From Thermoplasmata archaeon (lineage in GTDB: Archaea > Thermoplasmatota > Thermoplasmata > Thermoplasmatales > Thermoplasmataceae): 37,444 bases of DNA. Made by a program: the position numbers and the translations under genes. The notes under the pieces are model-generated. The model saw only the letters and a program-made list of their open reading frames with translations. It was not told the origin of the DNA and made no database searches. Positions 1-9,004 of this stretch are shown here, one piece after another; position 1 is the first letter of the stretch, and every line of letters begins with the position of its first letter. The stretch is from contig JAJZLW010000075.1 of NCBI GenBank assembly GCA_021850505.1, forward strand, positions 1 to 37,444, given 5' to 3'.

Positions 1-798
1 CCAGTGATTATATCTCCAGTTACTGATCCTCTGAACCATCCAGTCCATGATCCGCATATAGATTATTATGGTACGCAATACGCTCTGACAAAGAGCATGA
101 TCTTCCATAAACAGATACTCGTGAAAGAGTTAGGATCGATCTTCACATTTTCGCCAAACGTAAGACTCGAAACTCCAGATAAGGCAGAAACCGGGAGACA
201 CCTCTCTGAATTCACACAGATTGACGTGGAGAAGGTTGGTGCAACTAGAGAAGAGATGATGGATCTTGTAGAGGACCTATACATTGGTCTTTTAAAGGAT
301 CTCAGCGGCGGAAAGGTGGAACCGTTTAATTACTTCAAAAGAAAATTACTGGTTCCGGAAAAGCCATTTAAAAGGATAAAATACAAGGAGGCAGAGAGCG
401 AATACGGGAATGATTTCGAATCCATCCTATCCTCCAGGATGAAGGAACCCTTTTGGATCATAGATATTCCGCTTGAAAAGCGAGAGTTTTACGACCGGGA
501 ATATGAAGATCAGCATGGTATTCTCAGAGACATGGATCTGATCTATCCCGAAGGCTTTGGTGAGGCACTATCGGGTGGAGAACGTGAGTTCAAAACAGAT
601 CGCATAATCAGGAGAATTCATGACAAAAACCAGACAGAAGAACAGTTCAAATGGTTCATTGAGTACGCCAAACGTGGTCTTGAACCAAGCGCTGGCTTTG
701 GAATTGGTATTGAGAGACTTACAAGGTTTATTAGCGGACTCAAGAGAATAGAGGATACGCATCCTTTTCCAAAAATTCCGGGAAAAGTCTCTTTGTAA
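1..798 (+). CDS. Asparagine synthetase, archaeal AsnRS/AspRS-like paralogue (5' partial)
   Basis: The frame is open from the first base, so the N-terminus lies outside the window; the GTG at 4 is probably internal. The protein is a class II aminoacyl-tRNA synthetase catalytic core without an anticodon-binding domain. Visible motifs are SPVTDPL at the start, the RLE and GRH.SEFTQ.D motif 2 region, and the C-terminal motif 3 block GFGIGIERLTRFI. It ends in HPFPKIPG, as in the short archaeal paralogues. From memory it aligns along its length with the Pyrococcus abyssi enzyme (about 294 residues) shown to make asparagine from aspartate, ammonia and ATP. Asparagine synthesis is therefore the likely role, rather than tRNA charging. 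A C-terminal piece of a true AsnRS or AspRS is the alternative, but the family-specific ends argue against it. Confidence 0.82.
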   Translation, partial: PVIISPVTDPLNHPVHDPHIDYYGTQYALTKSMIFHKQILVKELGSIFTFSPNVRLETPDKAETGRHLSEFTQIDVEKVGATREEMMDLVEDLYIGLLKDLSGGKVEPFNYFKRKLLVPEKPFKRIKYKEAESEYGNDFESILSSRMKEPFWIIDIPLEKREFYDREYEDQHGILRDMDLIYPEGFGEALSGGEREFKTDRIIRRIHDKNQTEEQFKWFIEYAKRGLEPSAGFGIGIERLTRFISGLKRIEDTHPFPKIPGKVSL

Positions 799-922
799 GT
801 CTTAATGCAATCATAATCCTTTTATTTTATCTTATTGAAGAACCTTTGCAATCCATTTCTTAAGAAGATTATTATCTTTAGCCATATTGCCGTATGCAGC
901 GTTCTGGAGGAGGATTGGCTGA

Positions 923-1762
923 TTGATAGAATCATTTAACCTGACAAAAACATACAAGGGCGGCTTAACAGCTGTTAACGCAATCTCCTTTACAATAAAC
1001 AAAAGGATCGTATCTATTATCGGGCGCAATGGTGCAGGAAAAACCACACTCCTAAGAATGCTTTCGACTCAACTTAAGCCAACCTCAGGTACCGCTATAA
1101 TAGATGGCCTTGACATACTGCGAGATCCTGAAAAGATCAGGAAACACATAGTTAGCATTCCACAGGAAGCTTCAACCCTGGGAGTTCTTACCCCATTAGA
1201 GCACCTTAAATTATTTCTGATTGCAAGGGGGATGTCAGTCAGTCAGGCTACCCAGGAATCACTAATTGCGCTCAGGGAACTGGAAATGTTAGAGGCAAAG
1301 GACAGGCCTTCAGATACACTCTCAGGTGGAATGAAGAGAAAGGTGTTTGTGGCAATGGCACTGGCGGCTAATGCCGATCTAACCTTCCTGGATGAACCAA
1401 CCACTGGACTGGATCCTGTTTCAAGATTCGAGGTCTGGTCAGCTATAAAGAATCTCAGAGGGAACATTGTTCTCACAACACACTACATGGAGGAGGCGCA
1501 GGAACTCTCCCAGGAAGTAATGCTGGTTGATTCTGGCAGGATTCTTGAACACGGAAACGTTAGAGATCTCCTCAAAAGGTTTGAGGGCAAGGTTCGTGCA
1601 GAAAGTTTCCAGAAGGAAGATGGTGACTATTCCATCGGCAGGACCTATGTGAAATACATTGATGAGGAAGACGCTGAAAAATACATAAAAATGGGTTACA
1701 ACATAAGAAGAATTACACTGGATGATCTTTTTGTGGCAAGAGGTGTCGAGATTGAACCTTAA
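923..1762 (+). CDS. ABC-2 type transporter ATP-binding protein
   Basis: Cytoplasmic ATPase of an ABC exporter. All nucleotide-binding motifs are intact: Walker A GRNGAGKT (residues 34-41), Q-loop Gln81, signature LSGGM (133-137), Walker B with catalytic Glu158 (LDEP) and H-loop His187. A C-terminal extension of about 60 residues follows, as in ABC-2/DrrA-like ATPases. The TTG start at 923 is chosen because a GGAGGAGG Shine-Dalgarno run sits at 906-913 and the protein then begins MIESFNLTK, typical of the family. The reading frame overlaps the next gene, an integral membrane protein, so the two form a transporter unit. The substrate cannot be told from sequence. Confidence 0.9.
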   Translation: MIESFNLTKTYKGGLTAVNAISFTINKRIVSIIGRNGAGKTTLLRMLSTQLKPTSGTAIIDGLDILRDPEKIRKHIVSIPQEASTLGVLTPLEHLKLFLIARGMSVSQATQESLIALRELEMLEAKDRPSDTLSGGMKRKVFVAMALAANADLTFLDEPTTGLDPVSRFEVWSAIKNLRGNIVLTTHYMEEAQELSQEVMLVDSGRILEHGNVRDLLKRFEGKVRAESFQKEDGDYSIGRTYVKYIDEEDAEKYIKMGYNIRRITLDDLFVARGVEIEP

Positions 1763-2474
1763 ATTTTCACTCGCCTTTGCCTGGTATTATGGCTTCAGGA
1801 CAATCAAAAGGGGGCCATCTTATGTTATTGCATCATTAAGCTCTCCACTTACCCTTCTTTTTCTGATATATATAATATCAAAGGGTGAGTTGATTAAATA
1901 CGCTGTAGTCGGCGGATTTCTCGGCCTGGTGGCATCGGTTAGCTTTGCAAGTGTCGCAGATGCTGCTTTTCTTAGAATTCAGCTTAGAATTCAGGATTTA
2001 TTCGTCGCATCATCCATAACACCTACCGACTACATCCTCGGATTAACTCTCAGTTATATCATATTCTCTATGCCTGGTCTCGTACTTTATGCGATAATTG
2101 GATATGTGATACACATTTTCACATTATACTCTATACTTTCACTTGTAGCTATACTCGTGGTTCTGACAATTAGCACAGCAGGTCTTTCCATGAGCATCGG
2201 TGGCGCTGTTAAACACATAAGAAATGTCTGGGGAATATCTGCTATAATGTCAGTCATCCTGACAGTCCTGCCTCCGACCTTCTACCCATACACCTATCTA
2301 CCAAAATACATCATTTATATTCTTGCAATATCACCAACGACGCCTGCCGCCGTCCTGGCTCAGGCTGCATTTGGTTTCGAACCTCTTATGGTGCCGATGA
2401 TATTTATATTCATAATCGAGGCTGTGTTCTTTTTTGGGCTTGCAAGGTTTTTTACGAGGTGGCGTGAAAATTAA
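1752..2474 (+). CDS. ABC-2 type transporter permease
   Basis: Integral membrane partner of the preceding ATPase, about 240 residues with roughly six hydrophobic segments. The family is ABC-2 type permease, used for export of drugs, lipids or polysaccharides. The end of the ATPase gene overlaps its start. In-frame candidates are ATG 1722, GTG 1743 and TTG 1752. I prefer TTG 1752 because AGGTG (1741-1745) lies six bases upstream and gives MNLKFSLAFAWYYGF, a short cytoplasmic lead into the first amphipathic helix; the ATG at 1722 would overlap by 41 bases. Translational coupling to the ATPase is likely. Substrate unknown. Confidence 0.85.
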   Translation: MNLKFSLAFAWYYGFRTIKRGPSYVIASLSSPLTLLFLIYIISKGELIKYAVVGGFLGLVASVSFASVADAAFLRIQLRIQDLFVASSITPTDYILGLTLSYIIFSMPGLVLYAIIGYVIHIFTLYSILSLVAILVVLTISTAGLSMSIGGAVKHIRNVWGISAIMSVILTVLPPTFYPYTYLPKYIIYILAISPTTPAAVLAQAAFGFEPLMVPMIFIFIIEAVFFFGLARFFTRWREN

Positions 2475-2505
2475 TCAGACTTTAAAAATGGAGTGGTGAA
2501 AAATC

Positions 2506-2946
2506 ATGAAAGCACTTTTTATTGACCGGGACGGAACGATAAATTACGATTGTCCTTATTGCAAGGATCCAAAGGACCTCAGGATTTATGATGATGCTGT
2601 GAAATTCATGAAGGAATATCAGGATAAAGGTTACCTGATTGTCATAATAACAAACCAGTCTGGCATTAACAGGGGTTATTTCTCAGATTCCGAGTTCCAT
2701 GCATTCAACGATGCTGTTATAAAGGCTCTTGCTGAAAGGGGTGTAACAGTTAACTCAACCTATTACTGCCCACACAGACCAGACGAGGAGTGCGAATGCC
2801 GGAAACCGAAAACGGGTCTTGTTCTGAAGGCAGTGAAGGAATTGAAAATAGATTTGTCCGATTCACTGATTGCTGGCGACAGGCAAGACAGAGATGGTGA
2901 GTTGGCGAAAAACCTTGGAATTCCATTTATACTGTTCAAAAGATAA
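2506..2946 (+). CDS. HAD-IIIA phosphatase, GmhB / histidinol-phosphatase-like
   Basis: Small HAD-superfamily phosphatase of 146 residues. Motif I is DRDGT with nucleophile Asp7 and acid Asp9. Motif II is the TNQSG region near residue 49. A zinc-binding loop CPHRPDEECEC (Cys88, His90, Cys96, Cys98) precedes RKPK, and motif IV is GDRQDRD around 124-130. This layout is typical of GmhB-type D-glycero-D-manno-heptose-1,7-bisphosphate phosphatases and the related histidinol phosphatases. In an archaeon without lipopolysaccharide it may act on a sugar bisphosphate for glycoconjugates, or on histidinol phosphate; the context does not decide. The ATG has GGAGTGGTG upstream, and the gene follows the permease by 31 bases on the same strand. 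Confidence 0.85.
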   Translation: MKALFIDRDGTINYDCPYCKDPKDLRIYDDAVKFMKEYQDKGYLIVIITNQSGINRGYFSDSEFHAFNDAVIKALAERGVTVNSTYYCPHRPDEECECRKPKTGLVLKAVKELKIDLSDSLIAGDRQDRDGELAKNLGIPFILFKR

Positions 2947-2994
2947 GTTGGGTTAAGATAATTCAGGCCCAATCCCAAATACTTTCCTCATTAT

Positions 2995-3348
2995 TCAGAG
3001 TGTTATTACCATATAGGCAACCACAAGAATTGCAATTATAAGCGTGAGGATTCCGGCAAGCATCTCAGGAACCGCTGATGGTTGAAACACTCCTCTTTCT
3101 ATATTGTTCTTATTTCTGACAAAGCTGCGCAAGGCAAGTATCTGCATGAATGCTCCAGCCAGAACCAAAACAATACCGATTTCAGAGGAGAGGTGGTAGG
3201 ATGTGCTTGGTGCACTCGGAACAAGTTCCTTAATGAGAATGCCGAATTTTGCAACTACAAAACCCAGTGCAATAACTGTTATTCCTGTCCTGACCCAGGC
3301 CAGATAGGTTCTCTCATTTGCCATGTGATCTGTGACATTGCCAGCCAT
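2995..3348 (-). CDS. DUF202 / YidH-family membrane protein
   Basis: A 117-residue membrane protein with the DUF202 hallmark ANERTYLAWVRTG near the N-terminus (about residues 10-22). Three hydrophobic segments follow, at about 20-40, 55-75 and 95-116. The biochemical role of the family is not established. It lies 74 bases downstream of the tandem Lrp-type regulator on the same strand and might be read with it. The opposite-strand frame here codes for nothing recognisable. Confidence 0.85.
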   Translation of the reverse strand: MAGNVTDHMANERTYLAWVRTGITVIALGFVVAKFGILIKELVPSAPSTSYHLSSEIGIVLVLAGAFMQILALRSFVRNKNNIERGVFQPSAVPEMLAGILTLIIAILVVAYMVITL

Positions 3349-3422
3349 AATATCAGAGAAAAGTCATATTTGGTTAATAAACAAACTGCACCGACAAAAG
3401 GTTTGTCAGATCAACCTTCAAA

Positions 3423-4196
3423 TCAGTTGAATTCGTAGTCATACACAACCATAACCTCAGCGGAAGGGTCTGTCTTTCTGGAATTTTCTATAACATATCT
3501 TGCCTGTTTAAGGTTTTCTGAGAAGCAAACAAGTATTCCATTATCCCTGTCTGATATGACAAGTATCGGCTGCTCAGTAATAACAGGAATCAGATTTTTT
3601 ACGTTTTTAGAAATTATAGAGAATAGAACGATATCAGTTTTTGATAGATCTATTTCCGTAGTTGCGGCTATAACATGATTCTTTTCCATTAGGTTAATTC
3701 TTTTGCGAACAGAAGAATTTGCAAGCCCAAGTTCCTTAGCAAGGTTTACGACAGACATCCTTGGATCCTTCTTCAGGTATTCAAGTATCCTTCTGTCTGT
3801 TTCACCAACGTTCATCTTCATATCTCTCTGTTCAGGAATATATTTCATAATAGGGATACCAGCAAAGGTCTCAGCTTTTCTTATCTCGTCCTCAAGTTCT
3901 CCCATTGTGTTTGCAGCGAACTCGTAAATTGTTATCTCTTCCAGGCATTTGAATTTAGAAATCACATTTGGAGACATGTATTTGTCATTCTTGTAAGCCG
4001 CAAAACCGTTGACCTTACCATATATTTTTGGATTTACATGCAGAGAGTACTTTCTAATTACCCCGGTCTCATAAAGCTTGGACATACGATAGTTTAATGC
4101 CTGTGCCGATATACCAAGTTCCTCTGCAATTTTTCTCAGCGGCATCCTGGCATCTTTAAGAAGGAAATAGATCAGCTTCTTGTCAACGTTATCCAT
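3423..4196 (-). CDS. Tandem Lrp/AsnC-type transcriptional regulator (two HTH units)
   Basis: DNA-binding regulator of 257 residues, nearly twice the usual Lrp length of about 150. It carries two AsnC-type helix-turn-helix units: residues 1-50 (DKKLIYFLLKDARMPLRKIA) and residues 133-178 (TDRRILEYLKKDPRM, then LAKELGLANSSVRKRI). Each is followed by a region of about 65-80 residues predicted to form a degenerate ligand or oligomerisation domain. Such internal duplications occur in archaeal Lrp-like proteins. It lies 33 bases downstream of the MMPL transporter and upstream of the DUF202 gene, all on the same strand, so it may control that transporter or be co-transcribed with it. The ligand is unknown; amino acids are the usual class. 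Confidence 0.85.
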   Translation of the reverse strand: MDNVDKKLIYFLLKDARMPLRKIAEELGISAQALNYRMSKLYETGVIRKYSLHVNPKIYGKVNGFAAYKNDKYMSPNVISKFKCLEEITIYEFAANTMGELEDEIRKAETFAGIPIMKYIPEQRDMKMNVGETDRRILEYLKKDPRMSVVNLAKELGLANSSVRKRINLMEKNHVIAATTEIDLSKTDIVLFSIISKNVKNLIPVITEQPILVISDRDNGILVCFSENLKQARYVIENSRKTDPSAEVMVVYDYEFN

Positions 4197-4229
4197 TCAG
4201 GGCTATCAATGCTTAGCTATGATTAAACC

Positions 4230-6845
4230 TTACGCATTTTTAGCTTTTTTTCCACTCCTGTCAAGAAGTGCCACCATTGCTGGGAAGTAGAATGTCCTGA
4301 TGACGAATGTGTCTAGAAGGAGCGAAATTATGAATGCGATTCCAAGCTGTGTGAGGAATCCCACTGGTATGAATGCCAATGATCCTAGAGATGCAGCCAG
4401 TATTAGACCGAGCGAGGTTACAACTTTCCCGGAGCCTACCATACCTCTAATTATTCCGTCTCTCTTACCGAACGAAGCAACTTCCTCCCTTATCCTAGAA
4501 ATGATGAAGACAGTGTAGTCGTTACCGAGGGACATCAATATTACGAACAGGATAATTGGAATAAGATAGATTAGCGCTTGGTGAAGTATGTATATCGAGA
4601 TTATGTAAAGTATTGAAGTTGTCCAGCTTATACTTATAAAAACGCCGCTCAACGAGATCAGAGGGTAAATGGCACTTCTGAAAGCAAACAATAAAATTAC
4701 GCCGATAGCAGCCACTATCAATATCTCCAGTTCCAGGTACGTCCTGGAATTCTGTGTTTTTTGATCTATAATGCCTGACGTGATGCCTCCAACCAGTGCA
4801 TTGCTGTCAGATCTCAGGTGATTGACAACATTCATTGCCTGGCTCGAATATGGCCCGTAGTTTGTATATATAAGGTACAGGAGATACCTGCCATTGTCAA
4901 CGACGTAATGACTGAAATCTGCCTGGTTAGAGAGATTGTTGTAATAAGGCCCGGTTACAGACGTGATACCATTAGTATTATTTATGAAGCCTGTGTTGCT
5001 CGAGATCGTTTTAATATCCTGTGCTGAAAAACTTCCGTTATATGGGTTCGATAGTGGTATAAGGAAATATATAGGATATATCTCATTTGCGCCAAACGAG
5101 TTATCTACTGCGTTAAGCGCCTTAACCGATGAAAGACCCAACGGTAGACCGGTGTCAAAATTATATGTTGTGGGGAGTGTAGCAAATAGATATATTGCAG
5201 GAGCAGCAAGCAATAGGATAACGGCTATTACAGTGACTTTTCTGTCTATAGATATGCTTGAGGTTTTATAGAAAACTGAATTCTTATGCGAATCCTTTCC
5301 CAATGGCTTCATACCATACTTCATGAATATTTTTGGCCCGAGGAATTTCATAACTGCCGGAAGGATAGATACCTCAAACACAACAGTCATAATAATGGCG
5401 AGGAACAGAACTGAACCCCATGTTCTGAAACCGGGGATAAAATAAAAGGTACCAAGGCTGGCTGCTACAGTTAAACCACTAATGAAGACTGCTTTACCAG
5501 CCTTTTTTGTCGCAATCTCTGCAGCTTCATCCCTTGACTTGCCTGATCTTATTTCCTGTTTGAATCTTGACAGGACAAATACTATGTAATCAGTAGCAAC
5601 ACCCAATATAACAGCTGTAAGGGTGTAATTCACAACATAATTAACATCATGAACCAGTATGCCTGTTATAAATATAGAAACGTATCCGAGAACTGTTGCA
5701 ATTGAGACCACAACAAGCGTCAGGACCGAAGCCTTATATGAAAGAAGAGTCAGAAATACGGCGATTGCAAGTATAACGAAAATAAATGCGAAAACGATTC
5801 CAGATCCCGAGGTAACCTGCTGGGTCTGATAAGCAATTGCACCCTCTCCAGTTACCTGACCTGAATTTCCAAAGAAGGAACCAACTATCTTGTTAATTTC
5901 TGGAAACGCATTCTGGGAAACACTTGATCCGCCGGAAGTCAGTTCATTCGTGCTCTGGTTAAATTTTATGTTTACAAGAAATAAAGTACCGTTTCTTGCG
6001 ATATATTGGGATGAAATATAAGCTGGTATCCCGGACAGACCGTAATGTGTTACGTAATAAATACCTGGGTTGGATGATTCTACAACTGAGTTAATTATGT
6101 TAGCATTCACGCTAAATCCAGTAGTTATCTTTATGATAGAGCTTACTACACGGTCTGTGCCATTCGTGTAATTTTCTGCGTTAAGATAACCTGTTATCGA
6201 AGTCGCATACGGTGATTCGTTAAAAAGCAGATAATCCGAGTTATTAACAGCGTCGTTGACCAGAGAAAGTCCGGACTCAGATCTGTTATACGAAGTATAG
6301 ATATAATTCAAGAATTGCTTCTCGTATGCTGATGAATTATAGCCAGATTCATTGGCAACAGTGTAGATTTCAGACTGATTGTATCCTGTTTTAGACCAGT
6401 TCGCGTAAAAACTGTTTGGAAAGGAAAAAACAAGTATGGATGTATTTTTAATTGTATAATATAAATCTCTTATGAGATTTGAACTCCTTCCGCTGGTATC
6501 GTTTATGAATGCCGCATAAGCTGAGAAAGGTGATGAAGTGCCAGAAAAGCCGTATATTGATGCTTTCTGCATCGATGCCTGCATGGCGAGAACTTTGCTT
6601 GCCACGGTTGTATTGTTGTAAGGGATTGTCTGAATTGCTATCAGCAGAGTCTGGTTCTCCTGGGTGTTTTTGGAAAGGATTGCATTTGCAATCGACGATT
6701 CACTGTGACTTCCTGCAGGCGATGATGTCGAGTATGTTATGTATCCGGAATACTTCATTAGGGCTGGTGTTGCAGCAAGTATCGCTACAATCCAGATAAC
6801 CAGTATTATTTTTCTTTTCTCTATCAGAGTTTTTGCTATGTTCAC
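4230..6845 (-). CDS. MMPL/RND-family membrane transporter
   Basis: Large membrane protein of 871 residues with the duplicated RND/MMPL fold. Each half has one N-terminal transmembrane helix (about 10-30 and 545-563), a big extracytoplasmic domain rich in N-x-S/T sequons, and a bundle of about five helices (about 345-510 and 700-860). Conserved cores are YKASVLTLVVVSIATVLGY and GVATDYIVFVLSRF in the first half, and SLGNDYTVFIISRIREE in the second. Asp residues in GVATDY and SLGNDY are the probable proton-relay positions. The family exports lipids, drugs or other hydrophobic molecules by proton motive force; the substrate here is unknown. The start is GTG at 6845, without an obvious Shine-Dalgarno. 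It is followed by the tandem Lrp regulator. Confidence 0.88.
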   Translation of the reverse strand: MNIAKTLIEKRKIILVIWIVAILAATPALMKYSGYITYSTSSPAGSHSESSIANAILSKNTQENQTLLIAIQTIPYNNTTVASKVLAMQASMQKASIYGFSGTSSPFSAYAAFINDTSGRSSNLIRDLYYTIKNTSILVFSFPNSFYANWSKTGYNQSEIYTVANESGYNSSAYEKQFLNYIYTSYNRSESGLSLVNDAVNNSDYLLFNESPYATSITGYLNAENYTNGTDRVVSSIIKITTGFSVNANIINSVVESSNPGIYYVTHYGLSGIPAYISSQYIARNGTLFLVNIKFNQSTNELTSGGSSVSQNAFPEINKIVGSFFGNSGQVTGEGAIAYQTQQVTSGSGIVFAFIFVILAIAVFLTLLSYKASVLTLVVVSIATVLGYVSIFITGILVHDVNYVVNYTLTAVILGVATDYIVFVLSRFKQEIRSGKSRDEAAEIATKKAGKAVFISGLTVAASLGTFYFIPGFRTWGSVLFLAIIMTVVFEVSILPAVMKFLGPKIFMKYGMKPLGKDSHKNSVFYKTSSISIDRKVTVIAVILLLAAPAIYLFATLPTTYNFDTGLPLGLSSVKALNAVDNSFGANEIYPIYFLIPLSNPYNGSFSAQDIKTISSNTGFINNTNGITSVTGPYYNNLSNQADFSHYVVDNGRYLLYLIYTNYGPYSSQAMNVVNHLRSDSNALVGGITSGIIDQKTQNSRTYLELEILIVAAIGVILLFAFRSAIYPLISLSGVFISISWTTSILYIISIYILHQALIYLIPIILFVILMSLGNDYTVFIISRIREEVASFGKRDGIIRGMVGSGKVVTSLGLILAASLGSLAFIPVGFLTQLGIAFIISLLLDTFVIRTFYFPAMVALLDRSGKKAKNA

Positions 6846-6927
6846 TTCGTTGGGATAAAAATAGTGGAAATAAATAAGGATAAAAATAATTTTAACAATT
6901 AAGAAGAACTTCCATGTTTAATTAAAT

Positions 6928-7137
6928 TTATTTTTTTGAAGGTAAGTTAAGATTATAAAGGGCTATAGCTGCAATAACCCCCGCAGCAAACAAGAAGGCA
7001 TAGAATATCCCTAGTGGCGGGATTAAACCTACATTGACTCCTACGCTTGTTGTGTGAAGGGTCTGGTAGATAAGTAAAACCAGACCGATCAGACCAATTA
7101 TAGCACTAACAACCATACCTGCTATGTATTTATTCAT
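6928..7137 (-). CDS. Small two-helix membrane protein coupled to APC permease
   Basis: Encodes 69 residues beginning MNKYIAGMVVSA, with two hydrophobic segments at about 4-24 and 38-62 and a basic tail ending in PSKK. The ATG at 7137 is separated from the TAA of the amino-acid permease by a single base (TAAAATG), so it is almost certainly co-translated with it; the longer frame from 7236 would overlap the permease by about 100 bases and adds a non-hydrophobic, implausible N-terminus. No family recognised. Position suggests an accessory subunit or stabiliser of the permease, which is inference only. Confidence 0.65.
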   Translation of the reverse strand: MNKYIAGMVVSAIIGLIGLVLLIYQTLHTTSVGVNVGLIPPLGIFYAFLFAAGVIAAIALYNLNLPSKK

Positions 7138-7138
7138 T

Positions 7139-8908
7139 TTAAGCACCACCCGAGCTGCCGAATTCTTCATCCTCTGGCTTGAGGTACTGTGAGTCCAGAT
7201 CCACGATCTCCTGAATTTCCTGCGTCCTGACTCCACTTGCAGTAGCCCAGAGGTAGAATATTATTGCAACTATTATAACCATTAACAGATCATAAGGATA
7301 TGGCACTATGTTGTACCCGCCAAGTGCAGATTCTCCGAGATATGATTCGATAGACAGGACGACAATGTAAACTGGTACCCATATTCCAGACTTTATCGAA
7401 CCAGATCCATGTATGGTCTTTCTGGTGGGATCATCCTTATTCTTCATGAAGAAGAAGATGCCGTAGACTATTAGACCAAGGAAAATTGCGATTGCAAGTT
7501 CCCCAACAAGTGGCCAGCCAGACCAGTAAACAACAAGCGACGCACCCACGAAAGCTGCTGGGGCAAGTATTGCAGATCCTGGCAGCTTGAAAGGTCTCTT
7601 GAGTTCCGATGCATTTTTCCTCAGGGATCTAAGCGCAGGTCCGCCGACAAGATATGTGAAAACTGTAGCACTGGTAATGAAGCCAACTAATTTATACCAC
7701 GATGGGAAAGGTGCGAAGAATACGATACCGACTATCAATGAAACAACCAGTGGAAGCACCGGTATTCTTCTCTTCTGATCCACTTTCATCATTGAACCAG
7801 GAAGGTAACCCATTGCAGCCGTTCCATATAGTGTCCTCATGGATGTTCCAAGATACACGTTGAGCGTTCCGCTCGGAGAAACATAGGCATCAGCGAAGAG
7901 GACATATGTTAACATTACTAGCCCAACCGATGAAGCAATTGATGCAAATGGTGCACTATTCAACTGTTCTATACCTGCTGTTAAGAATCCATTATTTGTG
8001 GATATTATTGTTGGATATGCTTGAAGCAGATTCCATCCACCAGCAGGTATCCCAAGGCTTGAGAAATTAATTGCAGCAACAAATGCAACCTGGAGAAGGA
8101 CATATATCAGTATGCCTATCAGGACTGATCCAACGGTAGCAAGCGGAATCGATCTCTGCGGAGTCCTAGACTCACCACCGTAATCTAACCCCTGCCTGAA
8201 GCCAAGGAATGAAAACACAATTCCAGAGGTTGCAACCGCTGCCATCACTGGTTCAAAACCATATGGCATAAAACCGGATGTTGTTGTAGCGCCTGCTATT
8301 CCATGATATGTTCCACTGAAGAGTGTTGTGAAATTAGCAAAGCTGAACCTCGTGGCAACTAATATAACAATCGTTGCCAGTGGAAGAATCATCTTCCACC
8401 AGGTCATACCCGAATTCGTTTTACCCATTATTCTTACACCCCAGTAATTAAGGAAGAAGAAAAAGACCATCAACAGAGCGGCGAAGAATATTCCCAGAGG
8501 CTCAAGAACTGTCCCATTATACAAATTATTTACATATGGTGCTGCATATTCTATAACCGCTTCAGCTTCTATAGCAGGAACTGAAACAGCGGACAGAAAG
8601 TAAGCCCAAGCAAGAAAATACCCCGCCATGTTACCGTGAGAATATTGCCCATACCTCACAATTGACCCAGATCGCGGTATCATAGAGCCGAGTTCAGCGT
8701 AGTTCAACGCAATTATGAGGACGATTATACCTCCTATGATCCACGAAATTATAGCAGCTGGTCCAGCAATAGATGATGCAGCATAAGCTGCAAACAACCA
8801 ACCGGAACCTATTATACCACCAAGGCTCAGAAACAAAAGATCCCAGGTGGAAAGGCTTCTCCTAAGTTTCTTATCTGATCTCTCAGCAACGACTTCAGTG
8901 TCAGTCAT
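7139..8908 (-). CDS. APC-superfamily amino-acid permease
   Basis: Secondary transporter of about 589 residues with at least 12 hydrophobic segments. The first helix carries the APC signature (SLGGIIGSGWLFAAY), followed by GSMIPRSGSIVRYGQYSHG, typical of amino-acid/polyamine/organocation permeases. The C-terminal cytoplasmic tail is acidic and ends in GSSGGA. ATG 8908 is preferred over TTG 8914 because a TATA-like TTTAAATA lies about 25-30 bases upstream and no Shine-Dalgarno is present, which suggests leaderless initiation. The mRNA continues into the 69-residue membrane protein. Amino-acid import fits a peptide-scavenging life style; the specific substrate is unknown. Confidence 0.9.
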   Translation of the reverse strand: MTDTEVVAERSDKKLRRSLSTWDLLFLSLGGIIGSGWLFAAYAASSIAGPAAIISWIIGGIIVLIIALNYAELGSMIPRSGSIVRYGQYSHGNMAGYFLAWAYFLSAVSVPAIEAEAVIEYAAPYVNNLYNGTVLEPLGIFFAALLMVFFFFLNYWGVRIMGKTNSGMTWWKMILPLATIVILVATRFSFANFTTLFSGTYHGIAGATTTSGFMPYGFEPVMAAVATSGIVFSFLGFRQGLDYGGESRTPQRSIPLATVGSVLIGILIYVLLQVAFVAAINFSSLGIPAGGWNLLQAYPTIISTNNGFLTAGIEQLNSAPFASIASSVGLVMLTYVLFADAYVSPSGTLNVYLGTSMRTLYGTAAMGYLPGSMMKVDQKRRIPVLPLVVSLIVGIVFFAPFPSWYKLVGFITSATVFTYLVGGPALRSLRKNASELKRPFKLPGSAILAPAAFVGASLVVYWSGWPLVGELAIAIFLGLIVYGIFFFMKNKDDPTRKTIHGSGSIKSGIWVPVYIVVLSIESYLGESALGGYNIVPYPYDLLMVIIVAIIFYLWATASGVRTQEIQEIVDLDSQYLKPEDEEFGSSGGA

Positions 8909-8911
8909 TAG

Positions 8912-8941
8912 CAAAGTATATGCACTTTGATGTATTTAAAT
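8912..8941 (-). promoter_or_regulatory. Leaderless promoter and palindromic operator of the APC permease
   Basis: On the minus strand a TATA-like box ATTTAAATA (about 8932-8940) lies about 27 bases before ATG 8908, so transcription should start near the ATG. Between them is the inverted repeat CAAAGT-6 bases-ACTTTG (8912-8929), overlapping the expected start site, where a repressor would act. Related half-sites TGCACATTT (8982-8990) and TGTACACTTTT (9000-9010) lie further upstream. The regulator is not known. Confidence 0.5.
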
Positions 8942-9004
8942 GTTTCACTACCTCGAGGGATATTCAGAGAATAAATAAGGATGCACATTTTTAATAATAT
9001 GTAC

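Noticed and set aside
3082..3438. 118-residue plus-strand open frame rich in cysteine
   Set aside because: Antisense to the DUF202 gene, which carries its family signature.
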